From NCBI GenBank assembly GCA_030435675.1, contig CM059622.1, forward strand, positions 8,680,001 to 8,744,000: a DNA stretch of 64,000 nucleotides. The letters are read 5' to 3'. The DNA comes from Steinernema hermaphroditum (Eukaryota > Nematoda > Chromadorea > Rhabditida > Steinernematidae). The position numbers and the translations under genes were made by a program. How positions within the stretch are numbered: the stretch's first letter is position 1; every line of letters begins with the position of its first letter. The notes beneath the pieces are model-generated. The model ran no database searches. It saw nothing but the letters and a program-made list of their open reading frames with translations, and had not been told where the DNA came from. Below, in pieces: positions 37,776 to 48,800 of this stretch.

Positions 37776-40700
37776 CTACAGTTCGGTGAGGAGCTGCTTA
37801 TCGTGCTTCCTTTCGTGGATGATCTCAGGCCATTCGGGATTTCCGGTGAAGGTGATGAAGAACGATGGAGCTCCCACTCTTGCGGAGATGGCCATGGCGT
37901 CGAGGAACTTGCGCTGCATGTAGGCCTTTCCTCCCGGGTATGAATAGGGAAGAAGAAAGATTTTTCCGAGTGAGAGGTCGCTGTCGGTGATTCGCTGAAG
38001 CCGATTTTGTAGGACTTGTCGCAGGTCATCGGCGGCTTCAGATCGCATTTTGAAATGAGTCTTCATCTGGTGGATCGTTCGGGCGTCGATCCTCTGGCAG
38101 GTGTCGATGATGTAGTACTGTCCCAGACGGCCACAGTCGGTGTAGAAGTGAAAGACGCCGGGCGCGGGTCGGCGCATCCGGAAACGGGCGAACTGTCGGT
38201 TTGAAAGGTACCTTCTTCCTTTTCCGATTCTTTCGGTGTACTCCACCATGTCCTCGTCTTCGTCGTCGCCTTCTCCAAGGACGTAGTCGTCTTGTTCACC
38301 CCAGTTGACTTCATCTCCTTCTTCTGCATCTTCTTCCTCATCACTGTCGGGCGTCTGGTTCTGGATGAAGTTGGGTTCTTCGTCTTCATTTTCGGCAAGA
38401 ATTGCGTTAATCGCGTCGATTTCTCCGGGGCACAGCTCGTGTGCCTCAAAGTCGGCTGCGGTTCTTCGAGGTTCGACTTCAGAAGCTTGGAGATCAGCAC
38501 ATTGGTCATCGAAGTCCAAAGTTGCAGGCGGCTCCTCAACATCCAAATCTTCGTTGCTTCCGAAATCAGCTACGACTTCTTCTACGTCTGCAGAAATGAT
38601 TTCGTCGTCCTCCTTGAAACCGTAGTTCTTGCCGGAGGAGTCTACAATCGTCATTCGGCAGCCCTTCTTATCACAGAGGGGGCAGGACTTGGGCGCTTTG
38701 GGGAGCTTCTGCTTCACTGGCTTTTCGAGGGGAATGTAGGGGCCATATCCGGGTTCGCCTCCGGGGAAGATCAGGGGAAAGGCGAGCGGGTCGATGTTGG
38801 AGTCGTAGAACGGGAGCTCTCTCAGATAGTAGCGATCATTCTTGAATTGGAACCAAGTACCGCGCGGGACGGGGCCTTCATGGTCGGGGTCAGGAATGTA
38901 AACTTCGGAGACTCCGTTCAACTGCAGGACTTGATGGTCGTGGAGGTCGGCTCCCTGCTCCCGCTGTTCCCGGTCACGAACTTCGGCTCGAGATAGGACG
39001 ATGAGCTTCTCGAAGCGGGTCGGCTGGTTGTGCTCCTGGGCTTCTTTGTAGAGTTCGTAGGCCATCTTGATCGATTCGGCCATCTTGTGGTTCTTCGAGA
39101 TGAATTCGGTGAGGGCGTGGATGATCTCTCGGGGGATGCTGGCTCCAGAGAAGCTCTTCAGATGCTCGATTCTTCGGTCCGTCTGCTTGTCGGTGCAGTC
39201 GATGCAGTAGACTTGGGCGAACTGCTCCTTCTTTCCGTCAGGAGGGAGGATGCTGGAGACCTTGTGTTGAATGCTTCCTTGTACTATGCACACTGGGTCG
39301 CCGTTGGTCTTCAGGGTTCGCTTTCCTTTCCCGTTTGGTTCTCCAGCTGCTCCGGTTGTCGAGGCCATTTGATAGAGCGAGTTCAGCATGATGGACTGGG
39401 CTTGGATGTCACCCCATCGCTTCTGCTTCTGTAGGTCCCTGTCGAAGTACATCAGCAGTTGATCGGGGAACTTGAGGGTGTTCGGAACATTTTCAACTGT
39501 CGCAGCTCCGCCACTGCAGCAGAACTTCGTGGTTTCACCGGGGAAGAGGTAGGAGTCCTTGCAGTATGGGCAAAGGATGCTTCTTGTGTGGACGCAGAAG
39601 TTCTTGACGGCGTTGGGGTCGCGGGTGTTCGAGGCCGACTTGTGCTTTGTGGGCATTAGGGCGGCTGATCGAAGTCCGAGAGGATCCGGCTTGTAAGTGG
39701 CGAGGTTGAAAGGAGCATCGGCTTTCCTTCCGGGGCGTTTCTTGATGTCCGACTTCTTGACGTATTTCTTTGTCTTGGCTCGATGGTTGTTAGTTGACTT
39801 GATGCTGATGGCTTTTCTGTTGGCTTCTGCTACCGTTTCATGACGTGGTGTGAGCGGCGTAGCTTGAGATGCTTCAGGGGTTGGGCTGCTGGAGACGTAT
39901 TGATCTAGCCATCGGGAGGGGAGCCGGTTGCTTGGGCGGGACTCCTGCTGACTTGCCAGGCGACGGGCCATATCGTTTCCGAACATCCGGAGTAAGAGGT
40001 TTTTGTATATCTCCCTGAGATTATCCGGATTGCGTTTAAATCGTCCGTCAGCCTCTCCCTCTCTGTTGGGGCCGGATTCAATCGCTTTCAGAGCGTGTTC
40101 GATGGTGTACAGACCGCAGCTGGTGCCGTCGGACTGTATTCTCCGCAAGTTGTCACCGGCGAAGACGGTTGTGACAACACCTAGTGGATGGCCGAGGATG
40201 CCACATAGGCATCGGTGGATGTTCAGAAGGGACTTGTGGATGTAATTCTTCTGACGAAAGGATAGGAACTTTCTCAAGGAGTCGTAAACCACAATGGTTG
40301 CGTGGTTGAAATCGAGGACGGCGACGATCCAGTGCCGATTGCTGACGTTGATCGGGACGACAGCTCTTCGGAAGGTCGATCGGCAAAGGAAGGTGCAGTT
40401 CGACGCATGATCCCAATAATTCCTCAGTTCCGCATTTGTCATGGTGATGTTGCTTGGGTCCCAGACCTCCGGAGACATCAAGGTGACTTTTTCTTCAGGC
40501 GTGCAGCGGCGATTGTATTCGTCAAGTTTCATTAGCAGGACTTGGAAGATAACTCCGCCTTCGATGAAGACTCCTGGTTTAAGAGAGTCCAAATCTTCTT
40601 GAGTCAAGGAGTCAACTTGGTGGACCCCGTCTCTTTGAGCATCCACATAATGGTGTGAAACATCTTCTGGGGCAAAAAGAGCTCGCATAGGATGGTAGAT

Positions 40701-41099
40701 GACGTGGTCGTTGTTGATGATTTGAGGTTGATTGGCGAGGACTGGTTGAGGGATTGCAGGAAGGTTCACGTGGTTGTCGGCGATGTCTTGGTGATCTTCG
40801 CTCTCTTCTGCTGGAGGAGCCGTTGGCATTGGGAGTGCCTTACGCGCTCGCTTGGCTTTAGGTGGACTATCGCTCGTCATAGTCTTCTTCAGAGCCTTTT
40901 GAACGGTTTCGTGTTCAAGCTGAGCTTCTTCTTGTTCATAGGGGTCTTCTGCTACTGGGACTTCCACGGTCTTCACTGGCTTGCGCTGAATCTTGGCGGC
41001 TTTGTGGCCATCGCTTCCGGTGGATGCGGTTTCACTGCCATTTAGTTGCTTCCGGCGTCGATCCTTGGCAGCTTTCTGTTTCTTGGTGAGGCGCGCCAT
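37776..41099 (-). CDS. Helitron protein, N-terminal part: Ulp1-like protease and Helitron N domain
   Basis: Starts MARLTKKQKAAKDRRRKQL and runs about 1,107 codons without introns. After a basic, acidic-spotted head, residues about 165-360 form an Ulp1/C48-like cysteine protease: SNRHWIVAVLDFNHATIVVY supplies the His and Asp, and QSDGTSCGLYTIEHA the oxyanion Gln and nucleophile Cys. A cysteine cluster (HTRSILCPYCKDSYLF, then TKFCCSGG) resembles the zinc-binding region of Helitron proteins. An acidic linker (DSDEEEDAEEGDEVNWGEQD) precedes the Helitron_like_N domain (DLRQVLQNRLQRI, then GAPSFFITFTGNPEWPEI). The frame ends at TAG 37776-37778, but reading continues open on the other side, so the protein is either truncated here, made by readthrough, or broken by a point mutation. 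Confidence 0.88.
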   Translation of the reverse strand: MARLTKKQKAAKDRRRKQLNGSETASTGSDGHKAAKIQRKPVKTVEVPVAEDPYEQEEAQLEHETVQKALKKTMTSDSPPKAKRARKALPMPTAPPAEESEDHQDIADNHVNLPAIPQPVLANQPQIINNDHVIYHPMRALFAPEDVSHHYVDAQRDGVHQVDSLTQEDLDSLKPGVFIEGGVIFQVLLMKLDEYNRRCTPEEKVTLMSPEVWDPSNITMTNAELRNYWDHASNCTFLCRSTFRRAVVPINVSNRHWIVAVLDFNHATIVVYDSLRKFLSFRQKNYIHKSLLNIHRCLCGILGHPLGVVTTVFAGDNLRRIQSDGTSCGLYTIEHALKAIESGPNREGEADGRFKRNPDNLREIYKNLLLRMFGNDMARRLASQQESRPSNRLPSRWLDQYVSSSPTPEASQATPLTPRHETVAEANRKAISIKSTNNHRAKTKKYVKKSDIKKRPGRKADAPFNLATYKPDPLGLRSAALMPTKHKSASNTRDPNAVKNFCVHTRSILCPYCKDSYLFPGETTKFCCSGGAATVENVPNTLKFPDQLLMYFDRDLQKQKRWGDIQAQSIMLNSLYQMASTTGAAGEPNGKGKRTLKTNGDPVCIVQGSIQHKVSSILPPDGKKEQFAQVYCIDCTDKQTDRRIEHLKSFSGASIPREIIHALTEFISKNHKMAESIKMAYELYKEAQEHNQPTRFEKLIVLSRAEVRDREQREQGADLHDHQVLQLNGVSEVYIPDPDHEGPVPRGTWFQFKNDRYYLRELPFYDSNIDPLAFPLIFPGGEPGYGPYIPLEKPVKQKLPKAPKSCPLCDKKGCRMTIVDSSGKNYGFKEDDEIISADVEEVVADFGSNEDLDVEEPPATLDFDDQCADLQASEVEPRRTAADFEAHELCPGEIDAINAILAENEDEEPNFIQNQTPDSDEEEDAEEGDEVNWGEQDDYVLGEGDDEDEDMVEYTERIGKGRRYLSNRQFARFRMRRPAPGVFHFYTDCGRLGQYYIIDTCQRIDARTIHQMKTHFKMRSEAADDLRQVLQNRLQRITDSDLSLGKIFLLPYSYPGGKAYMQRKFLDAMAISARVGAPSFFITFTGNPEWPEIIHERKHDKQLLTEL

Positions 41100-41184
41100 A
41101 GTCAAAGGTAGAAATTGTGGTATAGTGCTGGACAAAGAATGAACTTATATAGTGCAATGATCCATGCAACAGTGGTAGCGGCCT

Positions 41185-44100
41185 CGCTTCGCTCACTTCT
41201 CACATTGTTTTCACAACCGAAAGCAGTGCCACGGTCGTGTCGAGACCACGCAAAGAAACACTTCTACAGGCTCGCCCGCAACATTCCCCTGCCCGCGCAG
41301 GCGAATCGCGTCGGGACCACCCGATTTCGCGATCTCCAACTTCGTTCATCACCAAAATTTTCTCTTTTGATGCATATCTTTTTATTTAACGCGAATCAAA
41401 AAAATAAAACGGATAAGTTCTGTAGATATTGAGCAGCTCTATCGAATGGTACCAAAATTATGTCGAAAACACACCTCCTGAAGGAGTTGAAAACCGTCGC
41501 AACTTCACTGGTCGAAAAGTCAAAAACGATTTTTATCTTTTTTTCTAAATTTTTTAAGCAAAATCGAAGAAATCGCACTTTCTCTAAATTTTTTGCTCTT
41601 CAAAATGATACTAACACCACTTCCACAAAATTTTTCTACGAATTTATTTTGAATTTTTATTGAAAAACCATAAAATCAGGCCTAACTCGGGCTCCTGACA
41701 CGATAGCGGTGCAAAATTTTACACACTTCTAGTTCCGCCCCTAGAGAAACTCTCCTTAAAATTTCAGCCCAAACACACCAAACCACCCCCCCCTAAGCAC
41801 CCCCCTCTTACCGGACAAAAATTACAACACCCAAAAATATAATTGTGCCGACTAGCCTGGGCTGCGCGACAGGTTAACTTCCGTTTGTTAAGTTGAAAAA
41901 AGTAAGGTTACCGCTGTGCAACAGGTTAACATCAAAAAGAATAGCAAAAAATGAAAAGCAACTGCGCAACAGGTCGACGCTCGCTTCGCTCGCTCGTTCG
42001 TCTGCAATGACCCTGCGATCACAGGCGAATCGTGTCGGGACCACCCGATTTCGCGATTTCCAACTTCCGTCACCACCAAAATTTTCTCTTTTGATGCATA
42101 TCTTTTTATATAACGCGAATCAAAAAAATAAAACGGATAAGTTCTGTAGATATTGAACAGCTCTATCGAACGATACCAAAATTATGTCGAAAAGACACCT
42201 CCTGAAGGAGTTACAAACAGCCGCAACTTCACTGGTCGAAAAGTCAAAAACATTTTTTATCTTTTTTTCTAAATTTTTTAAACAAAATCGGAGAAATCGC
42301 ACTTTCTCTAAATTTTTTGCTCTTCAAAATGATACTAATCCCACTCCCACAAAAATTTTTAACCATTTTATTTTGAATTTTTATTGAAAAACCATAAAAT
42401 CAGGCCTAACTCGGGCTCCTGACACGATAGCGGTGCAAAATTTTACACACTTCTAGTTACGCCCCTAGAGACACTTATTTTAAAATTTCAGCCCAAACAC
42501 CCCAAAACACCCCCCCTAAGCACCCCCCTCTTACCGGACAAAAATTACTTACTTTATTTCGTGAATCCAAGGCATTGCGCCTTGCACGACACCGGAAATA
42601 GACAACAGAGGATATCACTTTGCAGCTAGCTTCATCCCTGGTGTGGTGTAGTCGTCGAACCGGTCGTAGACGGCGCGCTTCATGGGGCATCTGCGAATCG
42701 GCCAAAATCCAGAAACGGTGACGGAATATTTCTTTTCGGGGCGTTTGCGGCACAGAGGAGGCTTCTGAGCTCGCATCTGCTTCGGAGAGATGATTCCGTG
42801 GTCCGGGTGTTGCGTCTTCGCTGGTGGTGGCGTCCTCAGAGCGTCGGCGACCTTCCGGGTGACTTCTCACGCAGCTGGATTCCTGGCGTCGGACATCTTG
42901 TTATCAGCGGTGGTGGGACTACGGCTTCCGGGTGTCCCAATTCCCTCTGGAAGCCGGAAAACTCATACATGCCACAGGGTTTGCTGTCTGACCAACCGGA
43001 CCCTCAGAGAGCGACCGGAGGGTCCGACCGCTCGCCACCGTGACACGAGTGAGACTCCACAAAAATTACAACACCCAAAAATATAATTGTGCCGACTAGC
43101 CTGGGTGGGCTGCGCGACAGGTTAACTGGGTGAAAGTTGTGGAAAAGTGAGGTTAGTTGAAAAAAGTGAAAAGCAACTGCGCAACAGGTCAACGCTCGCT
43201 TCGCTCGCTCGCTCGTTCGCCCGCAACATGCCCCTGCGACACAGGCGAATCGTGTCGGGACCCGTGGCATCGCTTTCGCAATCCTCCACCATCCACCGAA
43301 CCAAAACCGAACCAAAACCGCACCAAAACTTGTTTCGTTGATTTCTCTGCGAGGAATTCGAATTTCCAAAATCCCCAACGACAAAGTGTGCGGAATTTAA
43401 GGGGCTTTCGTTTGATACCAAGCTCGCTGAGAACAAACGCGAATCCACAGATCCTTAGGCTTTTTATTGAAGGTCATTTTTTTCCGAAAATATTTTTTTT
43501 CTTTTTTTCTAAATTTTTTCTCAAAATTCTGCTCAATAGAAATCATGCGCATTTTCATGCTCTACAATATGCACCAAAAACCACACCCGCAAGATTTTTT
43601 CCTACAGAAAAATCGATTTTTTTTTCAAATTTGACAAAATCCTACCGTATCTTCAACTCCAATCAACATATCCAAAAAATTTTTTTACTAAAATTTAGTT
43701 ACCTCCCTAAGGATCATTAACCCAAAATTTCATCCAAAACGCACCACTCCACACCCCCTAAAACCCCCCCGCAAACCGTACAAAAATTCAAATCACCCCA
43801 CAATATAATTTCACAACTAGCCTGGGTGGGGGCTGCGCGACAGGTTAACTGGGTGAAAGTTGTGGAAAAGTGAGGTTAGTTGAAAAAAGTGAAAAGGAAC
43901 TGCGCAACAGGTCGACGCTCGCTTTGCTCGCTCGTTCGCCCGCAATATGCCCCTGCGACACAGGCGAATCGTGGCGAGACCCACCGTCAGCCGTGGCATC
44001 GCTTTCGCAATCCTCCACCATCCACCGAACCAAAACTGAACCAAAACCGCACTAAAACTTGTTTCGTTGATTTCTCCGCGAGGAATTCGAATTTCCAAAA

Positions 44101-45853
44101 TCCCCAACGACAAAGTGTGCGGAATTTAATGGGCTTTCTTTTGATACCAAGCTCACACAGAACAAACACGAATCCACAGATCCTTAGGGTTTTGAACGGA
44201 GCACGTTTTTTTTGAAAATATTTTTTTTCTTTTTTTCTAAATTTTTTGAGCAAAATCGAAGATTTCGCACTTTCTCGAAATTTTCTGCTCTTCAAAATGA
44301 GCCTAAGCACGCACAAAAAAAAATTTTCTACCAATTAATTTCGATTTTTCATCGAAAAAACACAAAATCGGACCTATCTCCGGGTCCTGACACGATTTAA
44401 AAATTTTTTTTGCACTAAAATTTAGTTACCTCCCTAAGGATTATGCATGCAAAATTTCACTCAAAAAAAACCACTCCACACCCCCTAAAACCCCCCCGCA
44501 AACCGTACAAAAATTCAAATCACCCCACCATAAAATTTCACGACTAGCCTGGGTGGGGGCTGCGCGACAGGTTAACTCGTGGGAACTTTGGGATCACGTA
44601 AAATGTTGAAAAAAGTGAAAAGCAACTGCGCAACAGGTCAACGCTCGCTTCGCTCGCTCGTTCGCCCGCAACATGCCCCTGCGGCACAGGCGAATCGTGG
44701 CGAGACCCACCATCAGCCGTGGCATCGCTTTCGCAATCCTCCACCATCCACCGAACCAAAACCGAACCAAAACCGAACCAAAACCGCACCAAAAATTGTT
44801 TCGTTGATTTCTCTGCGAGGAATTCGAATTTCCAAAATCCCCAACGACAAAATGTGCGGAATTTAATGGGCTTTCTTTTGATACCAAGCTCGCTGAGAAC
44901 AAACGCGAATCCACAGATCCTTAGGCTTTTTATTGAAGGTCATTTTTTTTCGAAAATATTTTTTTCTTTTTTTCTAAATTTTTTGAGCAAAATCTGAGAT
45001 GCGCACTTTCTCGAAATTTTCTGCTCTTCAAAATGAGCCTACGCACGCACAAAAAAAAAATTTCTACCAATTAATTTTGAATTTTCATCGAAAAAACACA
45101 AAATCGGACCTATCTCGGGCTCCTGACACGATTTAAAAATTTTTTTTCACTAAAATTTAAATGCCTCCCTAAAGAACATACACACAAAATTTCACTTAAA
45201 ACAAACCACTCCACCCCACCTAAACGCCTCCTCCAAACCGTACAAAAATTCAAAACACCCCACAATATAATTTCACAACTAGCCTGGGTGGGGGCTGCGC
45301 GACAGGTTAACTGGGTGAAAGTTGTGGAAAAGTGAGGTTAGTTGAAAAAAGTGAAAAGCAACAGCGCAACAGGTCGACGCTCGCTTCGCTCGCTCGTTCG
45401 CCCGTTGCCCCTGCGGCACAGGCGAATCGTGTCGAGACCCGTGGCATCGGTTTCGCAATCCACCACCATCCACGGAACCAAAACCGCACCAAATATTCTT
45501 TCGTTGATTTCTCGAAAACGAACTCGAAAATCAAAAATCGAGAAAAGTAACTTTGTGCGGAATTTAATGGGCTTTCGATTGATACCTTAACTCACTCCAA
45601 ACAAACGTGAATCCACAGATCCTTAGGGTTTTGAATGGAGCACGTTTTTTTCCGAAAATATTTTTTTTCTTTTTTTCTAAATTTTTTGAGCAAAATCGAA
45701 GATCTCGCACTTTCTCAAAATTTTCTGCTCTTCAAAATGAGCCTAAGCACGCACAAAAAAATTTTTCTACCAATTAATTTCGATTTTTTATCGAAAAAAA
45801 ACACAAAATCGGACCTATCTTCAACTCCAATCAACATATCCAAAAAATTTTTT
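41185..45853 (+). repeat. Tandem array of a ~725-bp repeat (about six copies)
   Basis: The landmark GCTCGCTTCGCTCGCTCGTT or a close variant occurs at about 41189, 41977, 43192, 43916, 44641 and 45376. Spacings are 788, 1215 (704 after removing a 511-bp insertion), 724, 725 and 735 bp. Each unit also holds a GCTGCGCGACAGGTTAACT word, a GTGGCATCG...CCACCGAACCAAAACCG segment, long T/A runs, and a stretch around GGCTCCTGACACGAT. Units three to five are closest to each other. The last unit is split by the LINE and resumes at about 51277-51435. Frames inside units are open by chance only. Confidence 0.92.
42548..43058 (-). mobile_element. Non-autonomous LINE-derived element (511 bp)
   Basis: Sits in the second array unit between perfect copies of ACAAAAATTA (42538-42547 and 43059-43068); the uninterrupted target is visible in the first unit. 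Its 5' end on the minus strand (GGTGGCGAGCGGTCGG...CTCCGG) matches the 5' end of the full RTE element at about 51245 with few changes, and its 3' end has an A/T-rich tail (CGAAATAAAGTAAGT) like that LINE. The middle is unrelated and non-coding. It is therefore probably mobilised by the LINE's enzymes. Confidence 0.75.
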
Positions 45854-45887
45854 CGAATTTACGAATTTATTTACGAAATCTAACATA

Positions 45888-48800
45888 TTACATGTTGTCG
45901 CACCCCAAATCTAACCAACGCTGCTTGGCTTCTTCTTGTGCTCGGTGTCGCCATCGTTTGCTGCATAGTTTCTTCGTGAACTCATCACTCCATCGGGTCC
46001 GAGGTCTTCCGAGAGGTCTCTTCACAGGCGGGCGCCATTCTTCGAGTCGATTGTACCACTTCTCCGGGCTTCCGTTCGCCATCTTCCAGGCGAAGTTCCA
46101 CTTCCTTCTTCTTGCCGCTTCGTCGATGTCCTTCACCTTCGTGACGCCTCGGAGCCATTCGTTGGTCCTCCTGTCTAGCAGACGGACTCCGGCCATTCGG
46201 CGTTCCATCCGTCGTTGAGTGGTCGCAAGCCTCTTCCTCGCCGACTTCGTGAGCGACCAAGTTTCGGATCCGTACAGCATGGCGGGGAGAACGCATTGAT
46301 CGAAAAGTCTTCGTTTCCATCGCATCAGGACCAGAGCTGTGCAAACCGAGACTTTGAAAAACCGAGACCGAGACTACCGAGACCGAGACCAAATCAAAAG
46401 TCTCGCCGAGACCGAGACGAGACCGAGACTTCCGAGACTGGAATTTATTTTACGTCTGAAATCCCTCCAGGGGCACATTGTATTTCAAGAATAACAGCTT
46501 TTGCAAATTATCAACGTTCATTGACTTTCTCAAGTCAGTGAGGGCCAGTGTTGCCATTGAAAACAATCGCTCACTTTCAACAGAAGTCGCCGGACTGCTC
46601 AGATACTTCTCCGAAACCATCTTAAGCACGGGGAATTTCGTTCCACTCGACATCTGACTCCAGAACGTAATGGCGTCTGCTGCAGGGTCTGCTGGTGTGC
46701 GGAAGTACTCTTCTATCTCCTTAAAGATCGTAGACAGAATCTTCCTGTAAATTCACTTACCAGCGCTAATTTCATGCGTTCGTCGATTGGAGGAGTGCTG
46801 GAAACCACAATAGGCATCTGTGAGCAGCGATACTTTTCGAAGAAATCCGCACTATTGTTGTTCTGCTCCGGACGACTTCGTTCTACTTCTTTTTCAATGG
46901 AATTTACTGTTGTTTCAGCGAGAACGACCGCTAGCATTTTCTCTGCCTTGGTTTTCAGCAGTTCTCTCGAAGCAACTTGCTGTGGTTCTTCAATGAAATC
47001 GGCCTTAAACTTTGGATCCAACAGAGTGGCAACGACATAATCGGCATTCTCCTCGATTCCTTCGACTCTTTCTTCCAAATTCAACAGTATGGCGGTACTA
47101 ACTTCCGTGCCACAATCGTTTAATGCACGCCGAAGAACGAAGATGGTGGGAATCACGGAGGAAATTGTAACATTTCTTCCTTGCAACATCACGGTGGCTT
47201 TCTTGATTGGCTGAAGCGAGTCTACCATTTTCTGCATAATCAGATACTCAGCCGGTGCGATCTTCGGGAATGACGACTTATCCATACAGAATATATCGAT
47301 CACCGCTTTGTTCTCCAAGAATCGTTCGATCATATCGTGCAATGCGTTCCAGCGCACTTCGATCCCCTAGAAACCATGTGATAACGTGATCGACATATTG
47401 TAACAGCTCACCTTTTTTAACCACCTTGGTGGAATCTCTTCTAGCTGCTGCAACGCGATGAACTCTTGGCGTTCGACTCCTGACTTGCGAAGCTTTCGGA
47501 TAAATTTTTTTATCCTTTCGAGTACACCATCAAAGTCTATCATGACTGCCTTTCGTAGTCCACTATAGACGGCCTAAATGGAAATTTCATTATAGTAGAT
47601 TATAAATGGAACACTTACAAGTTGCAGCTGATGAGCAAAACAGTCTATTGATCTCAATCCACTCAGGCGGACAGTCTTCTTCATCACAGAAGCCGCGTCG
47701 CGAACAATAAGGTGACATCTGTCCGCCCCTTCACTTCCGAGAAATTCAGCTATGCAATTCGACAACAAACTACTTAAGTTATCGGCAGTGTGGCGTCCCT
47801 CAATGGGCAATACACCAAGCACCCTAGAATTCTGTGTTCCTTCTGGTTCGCAACCAATCCAGTGGGCCGTAACAGACAGCAGCGAGTGTCGGTTGTCTTC
47901 CGAAGTCCATGAGTCAGAAGTGAACGACACAAATTTAGCACTTTCCAGACGATTCTGGATTCTCTTCTTGTATTCTTCGTACAAGTTGGGGATATCTGTT
48001 CTCGAAACAGAGGTTCGTGATCTATAGACTATACCGTTATTTGAAATTTTCGGAGAAAACTTACCTCACGTTATACCACGGTGCTAGAATTTTGAGCAAA
48101 TTAACGAATCCTCGTCGTTCGACGATACAGAAAGGTTCGGAATCCACAGCCACCATCAACGCTATGGCTCTGTTGACTGCGGCTGTTTTCGCACCGTCTT
48201 CTCTCCAATCTCCTTAACTCAACAAAGATAAATAGGACATTTATTCTGTCGTGACTTACTGATACATGATATGATCGAAGGTGTCTTGTCATCAACCTTT
48301 CGTTTCTTTACTGCATTGACCGCACCGGAAAAACTGCGTAATCATCTGCGTGCTTCGACTTCAAATGCCTTGAATGTCCGCTAGTATTTCCGTCTTTTCG
48401 AGAAATTTGTTTGCGACAGGACAGGCATACGGCTGCGTCGCTTTGCAGATCGAAGTAATCCGCGTAGCGTGAAGAACTCATAATAGCGAGATCGCAGAAG
48501 AACGGAGTTTTAGCGGAGTTTCCTCCTCACATGTTTACCGTAACTACCGTACTCTTCGAAATGGAATACAGTAATCCGTGTGAGACCGAGCATCAAAGTC
48601 TTGCCGAGAGTCTCGGCACTTTTCCGAGACCGAGACTACCGAGACTGAAAAAAGACCGAGAATTCCGAGACCGAGACGAGACCGAGACCGAGACTGCACG
48701 GCTCTGATCAGGACGCTTCTGGAGGTCAGGAAATCCTTGTACCGTCTGAAGACGTTCCATCCGCTCCGGATTCTTCGGGTGATCTCCTTGTAGTGGTCTC

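Larger units (their letters stand above)
34743..41135 (-). mobile_element. Helitron (rolling-circle transposon), nearly full-length coding region
   Basis: One continuous minus-strand frame of about 2,120 codons with a single TAG. It encodes an Ulp1-like protease, a Helitron_like_N region, a Rep (HUH) nuclease and a Pif1-type helicase, the gene content of an autonomous Helitron. I could not define the 5' TC and 3' CTRR-hairpin ends, so the limits given are those of the coding region. The right side abuts the ~725-bp repeat array at about 41185. Confidence 0.9.
46332..48706 (-). mobile_element. hAT DNA transposon inserted in the LINE
   Basis: 2375 bp, bounded by terminal inverted repeats CAGAGCTGTGCA / TGCACGGCTCTG and by perfect 8-bp target duplications ATCAGGAC (46324-46331 and 48707-48714), the size expected for hAT. 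Subterminal DNA at both ends is packed with CCGAGAC repeats. It carries a spliced BED/hAT transposase gene. Confidence 0.95.

Noticed and set aside
38292..38996. Plus-strand frame of 234 codons
   Set aside because: Antisense to the Helitron N-terminal protein; no motifs and GC3-driven openness.
43157..43720. 187-codon plus-strand frame and similar frames in the neighbouring units
   Set aside because: They recur because the DNA is tandemly repeated; composition (Lys/Asn/Phe runs) and frame changes between units argue against a protein.
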